From Arion vulgaris (Eukaryota > Mollusca > Gastropoda > Stylommatophora > Arionidae): 64,000 bases of DNA. The position numbers and the translations under genes were made by a program. Positions 11,462-21,742 of this stretch are shown piece by piece (positions within the stretch are counted from its first letter, which is position 1; each line of letters opens with the position of its first letter). The stretch lies in the NCBI GenBank assembly GCA_020796225.1, contig CM036756.1:56636616-56700615 (forward strand). The letters are read 5' to 3'. The notes below the pieces were generated by a model, which saw only the letters and a program-made list of their open reading frames with translations, had not been told where the DNA came from and did no database searches.

Positions 11462-11955
11462 TGTATGTTATGTTATTTGATCGACGTCATGGCACATTGG
11501 GCATTTCCATGCTTGCTCCGTTCTCCACTGCAGCAGCCATCCCAAAGTCCAATTGTCACCATACCCATGAGATGTTGATTAGTATACTTTCTCTCTCTAC
11601 CACGAAGATAACGCTGTCTGACATGTCCATACTTAATTCCTAATTCTCGCAATTGGTCCAGTGTCTGAAACTCACATATCACATAAATGAGCATGCACTG
11701 CATTGATGACATCGGCTCTGTCCATACTTCTGCCAGCTTGAACTGGGGCATTATTTGCAAGAAAGTCAGCACGCTTGTTCTTTCCCATGTTGAGAATTAT
11801 TCATGCGTCTTGATTCTAGTCTCTACTGTAGTTACCTGCAAAACATCCTCTCCATCTGTCCCATCCATGACATTTCCTCCTCTTGATGTCAGGAATGTTC
11901 TTGTTCTCTTATCTGAAGTTACATTCATGTAGACTTTTGCTTGGGTCAAAGAGTA
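11462..11955 (-). mobile_element. LINE-E fragment, rearranged
   Basis: Minus-strand LINE-E 3' end: a CATAA-type tail next to gatcgacgtcatggcacattgggc, encoding ECPMCHDVDRI-like residues. Upstream it carries a deleted mid-region with NVTSDK and QVTTVET strings matching the 10,190 copy. SINE-B' is inserted just to its right, at 11,986. Confidence 0.7.
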
Positions 11956-11985
11956 CTGAAGTTTATTGAAAGAAAAGGTTAATCT

Positions 11986-12312
11986 CTCTCTCGCATCACC
12001 ACTCCAGACGATGTACCAGATCTCCCATAAATTCTATTCATGTGGAAATCTGATTCATGCAGCTTAGCGTTAGTGTGTTTTACATCACATCTTCAGTACC
12101 ATTTGTAGCTTTGATGCTTATCCTTCAGCGTGTCCGGTTTTAGCCAGTGTTTACTCGATTCATTCTCCATTCTGTAGCCATCTAGTGTTTTTTACGGTGT
12201 GGGGTAGCTAGCCCCCCTCCAACCTCCCTAGTCGCCTCTTATGACATGCATGGCAGGTGACAGTGGTTCTATTTTTTACACCCTAATTTGGGCCTCAGCA
12301 ACCACTTGGGCG
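11986..12312 (-). mobile_element. SINE-B' with CGCCYG 5' module
   Basis: This 327-bp retroposon is flanked by the perfect 13-bp duplication AAAAGGTTAATCT (11,973-11,985 and 12,313-12,325). Its 5' end at 12,312 reads CGCCCAAGTGGTTGC on the minus strand, followed by the shared head (P1 pairing AGTGGTT with AACCACT; hairpin slightly mutated to GTCATAAGAGGCGAC). The body includes gaaggataagcatc and a 3' end rich in GA. It is closely related to 45,653-45,980. Confidence 0.85.
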
Positions 12313-12329
12313 AAAAGGTTAATCTAATA

Positions 12330-12620
12330 TAGATAGACTATAAATTTGTGTGTCATCTGGCATTTTCATGTTGTGCCCATTTTTTCCTGTATTGTTTCCT
12401 TGATAAAGAATCATTTTGAAACGATTTTGTCTCGTATGCTCTGTAAAACTAGCTTCCATTCTCCAATAGCTTCCAATAATCTTTTGCCATTGATATCAAA
12501 TTTAATTGCATTCTACCATATTATGGACGTAAGTACCAATGGATTGAAGCGCGTTTGAATGAGTGTGTGAAATATAAGTTTTATGTGATCAACCAAGTTG
12601 TAACTTTTTAATGAATGTCT
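12330..12620. other. Intronic AT-rich stretch
   Basis: No repeat or coding signal recognised. It is an intron of the CROT-like gene, directly upstream of the 12,625 exon. Confidence 0.5.
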
Positions 12621-12624
12621 TCAG

Positions 12625-12744
12625 TGGAGGAGGAGGTAATTTCCTATTGTCCACAAGTTGTCTTGGCTACAGTTCACTAATAGGAGCAGTCCTTCCAATG
12701 TGCAAAAACTGCATTGGTGCTTTCTATAGTATCAATGAGACATG
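12625..12744 (+). CDS. CROT: Carnitine O-octanoyltransferase exon with GGGGNF and STS
   Basis: This 120-nt exon lies between gtcttcag and ACATG|GTAAGT. It completes Ser from the previous exon, then reads GGGGNFLLSTSCLGY and SSLIGAVLPMCKNCIGAFYS, ending INETW split over the junction. The glycine run and the STS motif belong to the carnitine-binding face of the acyltransferase fold, and SGGGGNFxLSTS is particular to CROT. Phases with the exons on both sides agree. Confidence 0.92.
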
Positions 12745-12799
12745 GTAAGTGTTTGCTATGTTAACTGTCTTACTGTTGAATCAGTAGAATTTAGTGGTT

Positions 12800-13440
12800 A
12801 AACATGCTATAATATACAGCATGTTTGTTTAAAGAAGATACGCCATATACAAAACATAAGATATTCGACTTCAGTCTTTGTCTAAGTTTTTGTGCCTTCT
12901 TGTCCAGTACATCCTTCCACCTGAGCCACAGGCTTAATGAAATAATGGGACAAAGCAGTGCTAGAGTCCATAAGCTGACACTGACCAAGACCATACTCCA
13001 CCTTCAAGGTGGTGGCCTGAAACAGGCTGCTGCACTGTAATCTGGCAAAGTGGATAGGGATTGAAGTGTGCTACCATGTGATTAGGTGATAATAGTGTTA
13101 GCGCAGCTGCGAATAGTATGAGATTTGTTCCACAACAGGCATGCGGAATCTCAGAGTAGATGTGCTGACACAAGTCTCCTGGCTGACATCTAGAGATTGA
13201 TAACCGACACAGAAGCTATGCGAGTAACTGAGATACGAGTTCCAACAATCGCCCCAAAAAGCGTCTATTTGTAAATTCATGCCATCAAGAGTCAAACTAA
13301 TTGGTCATACCAGAATTGCTGGTCCTGGCAGAACTCTGTGAATAGGAACCCACAACTTTTTCTAGTCGATTTGTTTGAAGGGGCGCAATGCATAAAGCAT
13401 TCGGTTTATGAGCCCTTTTAAGTAAGTAAAGTAAATATGT
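12800..13440. other. Unrecognised intronic sequence
   Basis: Two minus-strand frames of about 65-70 codons exist, but neither matches a family I know. The right end carries agtaagtaaagtaaa, which could be a retroposon tail. Treat as unclassified repeat or intron. Confidence 0.3.
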
Positions 13441-13689
13441 ATAAATTATATTTCAAACTTGTGAAGCAGAGCTCAAAGCTATGAATAAGACTAGGTTTGA
13501 GGTAAAGAGAAAGGCATAAGATCAAATTGAGTGGACATTTCTGTCTCTGCTGTATGTGCCCTTGGACGTGACGAGGACGGATAACAAAGATTTGATACAA
13601 CACATGAGATATAATCTAAGAATACAGTACACTAACAATAGAAAATTTTGTTAAAAGTGCTGAGAGATTGCAACATCAAGAGTTATTTA

Positions 13690-14190
13690 ATGTTCACTTA
13701 ATGATAATCTTCATTTCTCATGTCCATAATTGCTCCTAGGTCAGCGTGTTCGTAGTCGCTGGACTGCGAGTGACAAGCCCTCTGTGAGTGGGGTTCAATT
13801 CCGGACTGGCAAAAAGCCACAGGTTCCCCAGATTTACGGTGTTCGTGGCACCGAACCAAAGGGTTATGATGTTCATGGCACTGAGTCGAAGAGCTGAAAA
13901 CTCAAGTGCTTCTGGATCTTAAAAAAAAAATTGCTCATATCTTCTCCCAATCATGTATTTCAGTATGTTTAGAATAATAACTCTTATTCTGTGCTGGTTG
14001 ATTTATCTACTGGGGTTTCTCTCATGGTTTTCCACTCTTGCAGCACCTATTGGTATGCATAACTTGTGCAAATGAGATAGAGAATACCCTTTGTCTTCGT
14101 TGAAATCTTCAGAGCGGATGTTTTCTCTTAGAGCATTGATGATGTTGCTTTTGTCTACAGAAAGCCCATTCTCGATTGCATCATTGCTCA
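13690..14190. mobile_element. Repeat-L, split by a SINE
   Basis: A non-coding block (13,690-13,735 continuing 13,937-14,190) is shared with 51,900-52,130: same order of tccataattgctc, atgtatttca, gctggttgat, gcataacttg and gagatagagaataccattt-like words. Origin unknown. A tRNA-type SINE is inserted at 13,736. Confidence 0.6.
13736..13928 (+). mobile_element. tRNA-derived SINE with poly-A tail
   Basis: Flanked by the 8-bp duplication AATTGCTC (13,728-13,735 and 13,929-13,936). The 5' part resembles a serine/leucine-type tRNA, with an A-box-like gttcgtagtcgctgg and a B box ggttcaattcc about 50 nt downstream, then a unique body ending in a run of A. A 3' fragment of the same family may lie at 62,235. 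Confidence 0.75.
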
Positions 14191-14319
14191 CCAGTGCATC
14201 CGGTCCCTTATAACATTAAGAGTATTTTTTTTCTTTTGGTTTAAATATCAAACACAACAAAATATTTATGTCTCGTCACTTCTGTTTGTGATATCATAAA
14301 ATATGTTTGCTTGTCACAG

Positions 14320-14458
14320 GCTGGCATTTAATATCACAACATGGAATGAAGATGAGGAAACAAGCAGTCAAGGATTTGCACATGCTGTCAGCAATGCACT
14401 TGATACAATGAAGAGCATCATTGATGAAAATTTTACAACTGTGTCTGCAAGGCTGTGA
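14320..14458 (+). CDS. CROT: Carnitine O-octanoyltransferase last exon, PTS1 ARL
   Basis: The acceptor is ttgtcacag. The first G completes Trp, followed by LAFNITTWNEDEETSSQGFA and 25 further residues ending TTVSARL and a TGA stop. The wording matches the family's C-terminal strand and helix (VxACSAWK…ETD in vertebrates becomes LAFNITTWNEDEETS). The final ARL fits the PTS1 consensus, consistent with import into the peroxisome matrix. I found no AATAAA in the next few hundred bases. Confidence 0.9.
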
Positions 14459-14715
14459 TCATTCTTCTTCTGCATTCTCATGTACACTATGATCAAATCC
14501 CAGTTATTCACATTTGTTAAATTTCCAGCTGAATTTTAATTTAGCCCTTTTATTTACGTTTGGATTCTCTGTTAAATATGTTGTTGAGATAGCATTGTTT
14601 TGTTGAGTCGTTGAGATGACATTGATTTTTTGAAACGTGTTGAGATGAAATTTATTTAGTTAAAATGTGCCGTTGAAATCACATAGATTATGTTAAAATA
14701 TGTGTGGTATTATAT

Positions 14716-15780
14716 CATCATCATCATCATCAGGTGCCGTCTCCACATCGAAGGTTGGCTGCAATGAATCTCCAGCATCCTCTGTCTTTCGCCTTGGTGT
14801 TGCACACTGCCAGACTGTAACCTGTCCATTTCTTAAAGTTTCCTCCCACTTATCTCTCGGTCTTCCTCTTGCTCTTCTCCCTCAACTTTCCCCTCTAGTA
14901 AATGTTTTATCATGGTGTCATGCCTTTTTATGTGCCCAAAATACTTTACTTGTCTGAATTTATTTCTCTTAATAATTGTTTCTTCATGCCTAGTTTTCCT
15001 AAAACTTGTTTATTTGTCTGTTTTCTGTCCATGAAACTCTGCTTATTCTTCTATATATCCACATCTCAAATGCATCAATTCTGTCTTCTAACTGCTTGTT
15101 CATTGTCCATGTTTCGAGCCATACATTAATATAGGATATATATAGCATTTGATCATTCTCATTTTTAGCCTGTTTGTGATTTGTTTGGATGTCAGTAACT
15201 TTCTCATACTATTGAAATTATCCTTGGCCATTCCTATTCTCTTTTTAATTTCTGTTATACATCTGCCATCATCTGTTATCATCTGACCGAGATAGGAGTA
15301 GCTTTTTACTTGATGTAGTAATTCTCCATGTATTTTTATATTCATTTTAGGTTTTTCCATTTCCTTGTTGATTACCATAGTTTTGTTTTCTGTATGTTAA
15401 TGTCTAATCCATATTCCTTGCTAGTTCTGTCCAATTGGTCCACTAATTCTTGTAGATCTTGTTCATTTTCTGCTACCAATACTCTGTCATCTGCATATCT
15501 TAAGTTATTTATTATTTTTCCATTGATCTTGCGTCCTGGCATTCCCTCTAGTTGTTTGAAGATTTTCTCTGTGTAGATGTTAAATAGGCTTGGTGACAGT
15601 ATGCATCCTTGTCTCACTCCTCTCTTTATGTCTATGTATTGAGAGTAGCTATTTTCATATTTTATTATTGCTGTCTGTTCCCAGTATATTTTACTTATTA
15701 GTCTGATATCATCCCCATCTAGGCCTATTTCTTGTAGACATATGATTAGCTTTTCATGTTGGACTGCAAGGAATGTCCAT
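14716..15780 (-). mobile_element. LINE 3' half (reverse transcriptase, ATC-type tail)
   Basis: Two adjoining minus-strand frames encode the palm and thumb of a LINE reverse transcriptase: MRQGCILSPSLFNIYTEKIF, then LRYADDRVLVAENEQDL with the catalytic YADD, then SYSYLGQMITDDGRCITEIKK. The C-terminus is degraded and ends at a (GAT)n tail at 14,716-14,733. The 3' end recurs at 41,278. It lies head to head with the next element. Confidence 0.85.
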
Positions 15781-15784
15781 CCTT

Positions 15785-16950
15785 AATTCAAAAGTCTGTA
15801 ACGGTAGGGAGGCGGATGAATCAAAATGATCAACGGCTCACAAAGCGAACACAGCAAAGTGTGGGGCACACATGAGACGCTTTCAGGACATACAAATGAT
15901 TTGCGGCTGGCCTCGTGGAAGAAATTGGGACTTCCACGTACAACCAAAGGCGTAGCAATGAAGCAAAACATCCATCTGAAGACAAACAATACATGAAAAC
16001 AAGGAAAAGACACATTCGTTTTGCAACATGGAATGTTAGAACCTTACACCAAGAAGGAAAACTAGACAATTTAATACTAGAGACAACAAATATGAAGGTA
16101 GATATTATGGAGTCACAGAAACAAGATGGAAAGGCGAGGTACACAAGAAGAGATGACTATATATTTATACATTCAGGAGGAGAACATGATGAACGAGGGT
16201 AGGTATACTAATAAAAAGGAAATAGAAAAATACATCAGTGGTTATTGGACGTATAACGACAGAATGATGCTTTTAAAGATCAGAGCAAAGCCATTCGATA
16301 TAGCAATTATCCAAACATACGCTCCAACATCAGACCATGCAGATGAAGAAATCGAAAAAAATATTATGAAGATTTACAACAAATTCTCAAACAAGTAAAG
16401 ACAACTGACATACTAATTATAATGGGCGATATGAATTCAAAAATTGGCAAAGGCAAATACAAGAACATTGTAGGACAATACGGACTAGGAACAAGGAATG
16501 AACTAGGAGATAGGCTTATCCAGTTCTGTGAAGAAAATAACATGGTTATATGCAACACATTTTACCAACAAGAATCTAGGAGATTATACACATGGAAAAG
16601 CCCAGGAGATAGAAAAAGGAACCAGATAGATTTCATCATGATTAGGAACAGATTTAAAAATAATGTAATGAACACCAAAACATATCCAGGAGCAGATATA
16701 AATTCTGATCATAATCCAGTGATGATCAAACTAAATATAAAACTAAAAAGATAGACCAACCAACAAGAAAAGAACCACATATAGATATATCAGCACAAAC
16801 AATCAGAGATACAACAGAAATATTGTGTGGAAGTAAAGAACAAATATGAATGCCTAATGATAGAGTGCTTAGAACAATACAGAAGAGAAAATCCTGAAGA
16901 GAAAGTAACCAATAAATGGTATTATATAGTTCTCTGAAATTAAGCAAAAA
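15785..16950 (+). mobile_element. LINE 5' half (endonuclease)
   Basis: This plus-strand LINE 5' region begins with about 130 nt of leader. It encodes an apurinic-type endonuclease: RFATWNVRTLHQEGKLDNL near 16,020, ETRWKG-like, IIQTYAPTSDH near 16,305, MGDMNSKIGKGKYKN near 16,420, and NQIDFIMIRN … DINSDHNPVM near 16,700, the metal and DNA-binding motifs of the fold. Frames are broken at 16,200 and 16,400. The RT is missing. It may be the 5' half of the same family as its inverted neighbour. Confidence 0.85.
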
Positions 16951-17151
16951 TTTGTTTTTGTCATCAGACATTCAACGGAATGGCCTTCAAATTATATTAT
17001 AAAGCCGTTCACTTTTAAAATGTTATTCCTCAGAAATGAAAAGTTTATTGAGAAATGCTTGATAGGCCACAGATTAGTTAGATTTATCTAGTCAATTTGT
17101 CTAATCAGACAAGTAATCTTCACTCAAATTGTTGATATTTAGTGATTCAGT

Positions 17152-17483
17152 GGGGGACTGCCTAGAGTAGTTCATAGTAGCACGGCCTGCTAGCTGTGAG
17201 ACGCCTCATAGCTCGGGTTCGAACCTACTGTCCGGCATTTGTTCGAGTCCCCTGGTCTTACTCAGGACGATAACGTGAGTACCTCTGAAGTCGGAGAAAA
17301 TCTGCCTGTATGGCGAGGAATACTAATTACGAGTACATTGAGCACACGGCTGCCAGTGTAAGTAATTTACAATGTGCACGCTGCTGCCATTGTAAGAAAT
17401 TGGAAAACGGATTTTCACGCAAAATCAGTTTCAGAGATGAAACTTCGTCTGAGTTGAAAGCGGAGAAAAAAAAAAAAAAAAAA
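17152..17483 (+). mobile_element. tRNA-derived SINE-F, copy 1
   Basis: Flanked by the 8-bp duplication GATTCAGT (17,144-17,151 and 17,488-17,495). It starts gggggactgcctagagtagt, has a B box gggttcgaacct about 55 nt in, then the repeat-G-like segment, and ends in a long run of A. It is nearly identical to 32,648-32,980, which implies recent activity. Confidence 0.88.
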
Positions 17484-17739
17484 GGGGGATTCAGTAATCT
17501 ATCCTGTGTTATGGACATGTTTGAATGATACAGAAAGTTATTGTGTGTCTAGATCTCAGAATTGTAAGAGGTACTGCTGAGAAGAGATTACTCGCTATGA
17601 TCCCCAAGGAAGTGCAAGGTTACACTTGTTTTAATATGCCAGACAGTGGTTTTACTTTTAACTCCAGGTTGGTGGATCTCAAAGCTCGTAGTATGGTTTG
17701 AACATGTGAACAGACACAACTCTCTCTCAGAACAGTTGT

Positions 17740-18000
17740 TCTTCAGTTATCAGTTATATGAGGACTAACGGGAAGCGTCCATAGGTGCTCCGGTCTCCGC
17801 CTCAACAAATCCAGCAGCATCCAGTGGCCCAACACACCAGTTCAATGTTGATTAATCAATCTCTTTGCATATTTGGTATGTCGTTCTTTCGGGCTGCACC
17901 AATAATGACACCTATCTCCATCTGCGATGGTATGACAGGACCACAAACATGGAACTCTGGGATAGAACATGACAACGACAGGTGGAACAAGAGATAAGGA
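17740..18000 (-). mobile_element. LINE C-terminal fragment
   Basis: The minus strand shares a long ordered match with plus-strand 58,320-58,530 (aagaacgacataccaaatatgc, gattaatcaacattgaactgg, ttgggccactgga, gagcacctatgga). It reads as the degraded zinc-knuckle end of an RNase H-bearing LINE (…RPEHLWTCP-like). Confidence 0.65.
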
Positions 18001-18215
18001 GCGTAAGGTGGTGATGGATAGGACACACACTGAGGAAACCCCTAACAGCATCACAAGACAGGCTCTCTGATGGAACCTCCAGGGAAATAGAGGTAAGGGA
18101 AGACACAGGAACACCTGGAGACGGAATGCAAGAAAATGGGGAGAGAGTGGAGAGATCTGGAAAGGATGGCCTTGAATAAGCGGGCTTGTTGTGGACCTAT
18201 GCCTCCCTAGGGACG
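18000..18215 (+). mobile_element. RTE-like LINE C-terminal fragment
   Basis: Plus-strand residues RRKRGRPRNTWRR-like, WGESGEIWKG and [13 protein letters not shown] match the usual tail of RTE-type ORF2 (TWRRD … W…LV.GLCP). It ends at the start of the TA microsatellite. Confidence 0.6.
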
Positions 18216-18254
18216 AAGGGTGAAGAAAAATATTATATTCTCTTCTCTCTCTCT

Positions 18255-18568
<314 letters not shown>

Positions 18569-18999
18569 GACATAAAGAATAAGAACAGCCAGGAAGTAAA
18601 GAGCCATCTGAATCAAGCCATACTAAACAATACTACGAGTATTGTTTACTCTACTATCTACAAAAACTGGTTAGTATTTATGTCTCTGCATACAGAGATC
18701 CCATCCGTTGTAGGTTCTAAACCTGTTTCAATCAACAGATGTTAGTTAGCTTTGGAAGATTCAGTGTCCCAGTCAATGGCCATCATGTCATGTTGTACAA
18801 CAATGTTTAGTGTGCTCATGTCAGATAACTTTATAATATCATTTCATCAACTCAAGCACTCTGTACAGGGCATAACATTTTATCTTAACTATTCACATTT
18901 TATTGTATTTTAATCTTGTGTGTCTAAACTAAATTATTGTCACATTCAGCATAGTAATTTGTTGTTCAACACAGTTTTCCTCAGTCTGACCTGGACACT

Positions 19000-19375
19000 G
19001 ACAACAAATGAGAAAAGAAGAATCCAAACGACGGAGATGAATTGTTTACAATGAATTTGAAATGTAACAAGAAGAGATAAAATCAGAAACGACGAAATCA
19101 GAAAAAAAGTTGGATCCTTGCTGGTTTTACAATATATTAAGAAACAACAGGTCAAATGGTTTGGATATGTATCAAGGTTACCACAAGACAGTCTCCCACA
19201 AAGAGCACTAGCACTCAGATACAACGGCAGCAGACCCAGAGGACGACCACGTAATCAATGTATCGACGGAATATCCGATGCACTAAATTCCACCTTGTAC
19301 AAAGCACATAAAGACTTGCTTCAGGTGACTCTTTTCGGCCTGGCCTAAAACATGGATAGAGAATAGATAGATTTT
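19000..19375 (+). mobile_element. LINE-K C-terminal fragment
   Basis: Encodes QQVKWFGYVSRLPQDSLPQR, then RPRGRPRNQCIDGISDAL, ending in the agagaatagatag 3' signature shared with 31,090 and 48,965. The 5' end is truncated. Confidence 0.8.
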
Positions 19376-19379
19376 GTTG

Positions 19380-20258
19380 TCACTCTTCTATTGAAACCGC
19401 ACATTATTGTTGTTCGAGAGAACAGAACTTTCTCATTTCATTAAAACTGGTTTGATCAACTACTTTTTAACAAGTTGAAGATGAAAAAATTCCCTATTAT
19501 AGCTAAAAAAAAACAGAATGTTATAATTTTTATACTATGTATTTTAAAAGGTTTAACATGAACATTTAATGTCTGTGTTTGAAGGACATAACTCGGGAAA
19601 TTCAATGTCTGTTGAAGGGTTAAGATTATAAGTAAGAAGTCTGGTGAAGAAATGTATTTTTATTTTTAGCATTTGTTTCGCTATTCTTGTACATTATGTC
19701 TGGAAGAGTTTAACATGCGAAATGTTAAAAGTGAAAGTTAAGTTAATGTGAAAGTAAGAATTGCTACAGAGTTTGTGCAATACTCTCGATAGGTGGCGTA
19801 TCATTTCTGCGGAGAGGGACTGAGCCATATGGGGTAAATAAAACCAGGTGCAATGAAGTCAATCCTTCGGTTGAAAGTAACTTATGTTTCCCACCCTTTG
19901 AAAAAAGTTAGTTGAAACATGTTAAAGAATTTGTTTTGGTGGTCTCATAACAAGTTTGTCACTGCTACTTTGATGGGAGTTGTGAAAATGCAGTAGTTAA
20001 TGCACTTGCTCTGTAGGTGTGTGGTTCTAGGATCAGGGTATCAGAAAAACACTAGGCAATAAAGGTGGTCGGCACAATATCAAGCATTTCATCCTTCATG
20101 TGCCTTTGGTCATATATAAAATAAAAGCCTAACACTGTATCCCTCATGTTCTGAGAACTCACAAAATCTCTAGAGGCCAGAGATGTGGTTTTACAGGAGA
20201 ATGCTAAAAATACCATGGATTTTTAAAATGACTAATGATGATGTGTTGTTAACTTATT
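19380..20258. other. No gene seen; one SINE fragment
   Basis: Mostly AT-rich. At 19,775-19,870 lies a piece (ggtggcgtatcatttctgcgg … ggggtaaata) matching the 3' part of the tRNA-like SINE at 33,720-33,950, in the opposite orientation. Nothing else recognised. Confidence 0.5.
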
Positions 20259-20259
20259 A

Positions 20260-20905
20260 TTAAGGGGGATTCGGGTCTTGAAAATCAAGAAGCTATTTTC
20301 GTATTAATATAAAATTTGTACAAGCATTTTGAAAAGAGTATAACTTAGAATAGTAGAAAAAATAGGTAAAAAAATATGTCAAAGTGTTGCCATGGAAACA
20401 ATACAAAATGGCACCCAAAACAAAATTTAAAATCCCTAAGGCTCTGAATCTAATGAATGTAAATGAATTCTGTTTTCACTCTAAGGTGCGCATTTGTAAT
20501 ATCTAAAATATTACACATGATTTTAGGATATATTAAATATTTAATTTTTATTAATTTTGGGTAAAAATTCCCTCAAGATTTGGTCAAAAGCTGTTTTTGG
20601 GGTGTGTTTACACAAAATTCATAAAAATGTAATATTTAATATATCCTAAAAAAGATGTGTAATTTTGTAGATATTACACTTGCTCACCTTAGAGTGAAAA
20701 CAGAATTCATTTATATTCATTAACTTCAGAGCCTTAGGGATTGAAATTTGTGCTTGCCATTTTGTATTGTTTCCATGTGTCAGCTTGACATTTTTGTTTA
20801 CTAATTTTTTCCTACTATTCTAAGTCATAATCGTTCAAAATTGTTATACAAATTCTACATTAATACCAAAGCAACGAAAAAGTTTCAAGACCAGAATCCC
20901 CTTAA
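20260..20905. mobile_element. TTAA-bounded foldback MITE
   Basis: A 646-bp palindromic element with TTAA at both ends and arms of about 260-290 bp: TTAAGGGGGATTCGGGTCTTG on the left, TTAAGGGGATTCTGGTCTTG on the opposite strand at the right. The arms stay alignable inward through ggaaacaatacaaaatggca and ccctaaggctctga to gaattc. It has no coding capacity. The class is piggyBac-type by its TTAA target. Confidence 0.85.
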
Positions 20906-21126
20906 CCTTTAGCTGACTAAGGACGATATATATGTTTTCCCATTCACTTCTAAAGACGCATTAACACTTCTGTTATTATCTCTCCTCTGTGGGCTAAAGA
21001 TGTGTTAACACGTTATACATTGCTACTACCACTGCTATAGGCGTATATTCACGTTTGTGACCTAGAAACAAAGAGTAGCTATTTTTAGCTCAGCCTTCAG
21101 AAAGTATGTAACAGCGAAAGGGTTAA
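20902..21126. mobile_element. Second TTAA MITE, abutting
   Basis: A 225-bp element sharing its left TTAA with the foldback MITE. Ends are TTAACCTTTAGCTG and, on the opposite strand, TTAACCCTTTCGCTG. No coding capacity. Confidence 0.65.
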
Positions 21127-21139
21127 TAGAAAAAAAGGG

Positions 21140-21370
21140 AGTTATTATTCAGACATGTGATGAGAAAAAGAAGTTTGAACATATTGTGACAACTGGTAAA
21201 ATCAACGGGAGATGAGAGAACATTTGGAGACAACTTGTCTTCACGATATGGATGGGTGTCAACATTTGAAGCGAAAGTCGGCACCAAGGACAGAAATATG
21301 TGGATATTCGAGATTTCCCATGACATGATATTAAAAATTTTTTTTTAACGGATTCTTTACTAGCCATCAT
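21140..21370 (+). mobile_element. LINE C-terminal fragment
   Basis: Encodes KKFEHIVTTGKINGR and continues through degraded sequence matching 61,275-61,465 (gtgacaactggta…atc, gtcaacatctga). 5'-truncated and non-functional. Confidence 0.55.
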
Positions 21371-21499
21371 GATGTATTATGAACAGATCTCTCAACTATT
21401 GATTACTATTCCCAGGACATGTTTTTTCCTTTGTTTAATGTCCATGTTTAACTCTCATAGTTAGCATTGGTCAATTGCTATGACATAAATATTGTACTA

Positions 21500-21742
21500 A
21501 ATCTTTGTGATTCTATTCTATCTCTTTCCATCCTCTGTGAGTCTAATCTACCTATCTAACCTTTCATCCTCTGTGAGTCTATTCTATCTATCTAACCTTC
21601 CATCCTCTGTGAGTCTATTCTATTCTATCTATCTAACCTTCCATCCTCTGTGAGTCTATTCTATTCTATCTATCTAACCTTCCATCCTCTGTGTCTATTC
21701 TATCTATCTAACCTTTCATCCTCTGTGAGTCTATTCTATCTA
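21500..21742. repeat. Minisatellite, left part
   Basis: Tandem units of about 36 bp built from accttccatcctctgtgagt and ctattctatctatcta. The array is interrupted by the LINE at 21,743-25,118 and resumes at 25,119. Confidence 0.9.

Noticed and set aside
13736..13830. Functional tRNA gene
   Set aside because: The A and B boxes are present but the cloverleaf is not closed, and the sequence runs into a SINE body with poly-A and target duplication.
20260..20905. Assembly-generated palindrome
   Set aside because: The arms have diverged by substitutions and indels and both ends carry TTAA, which fits an old foldback transposon better than a chimeric read.
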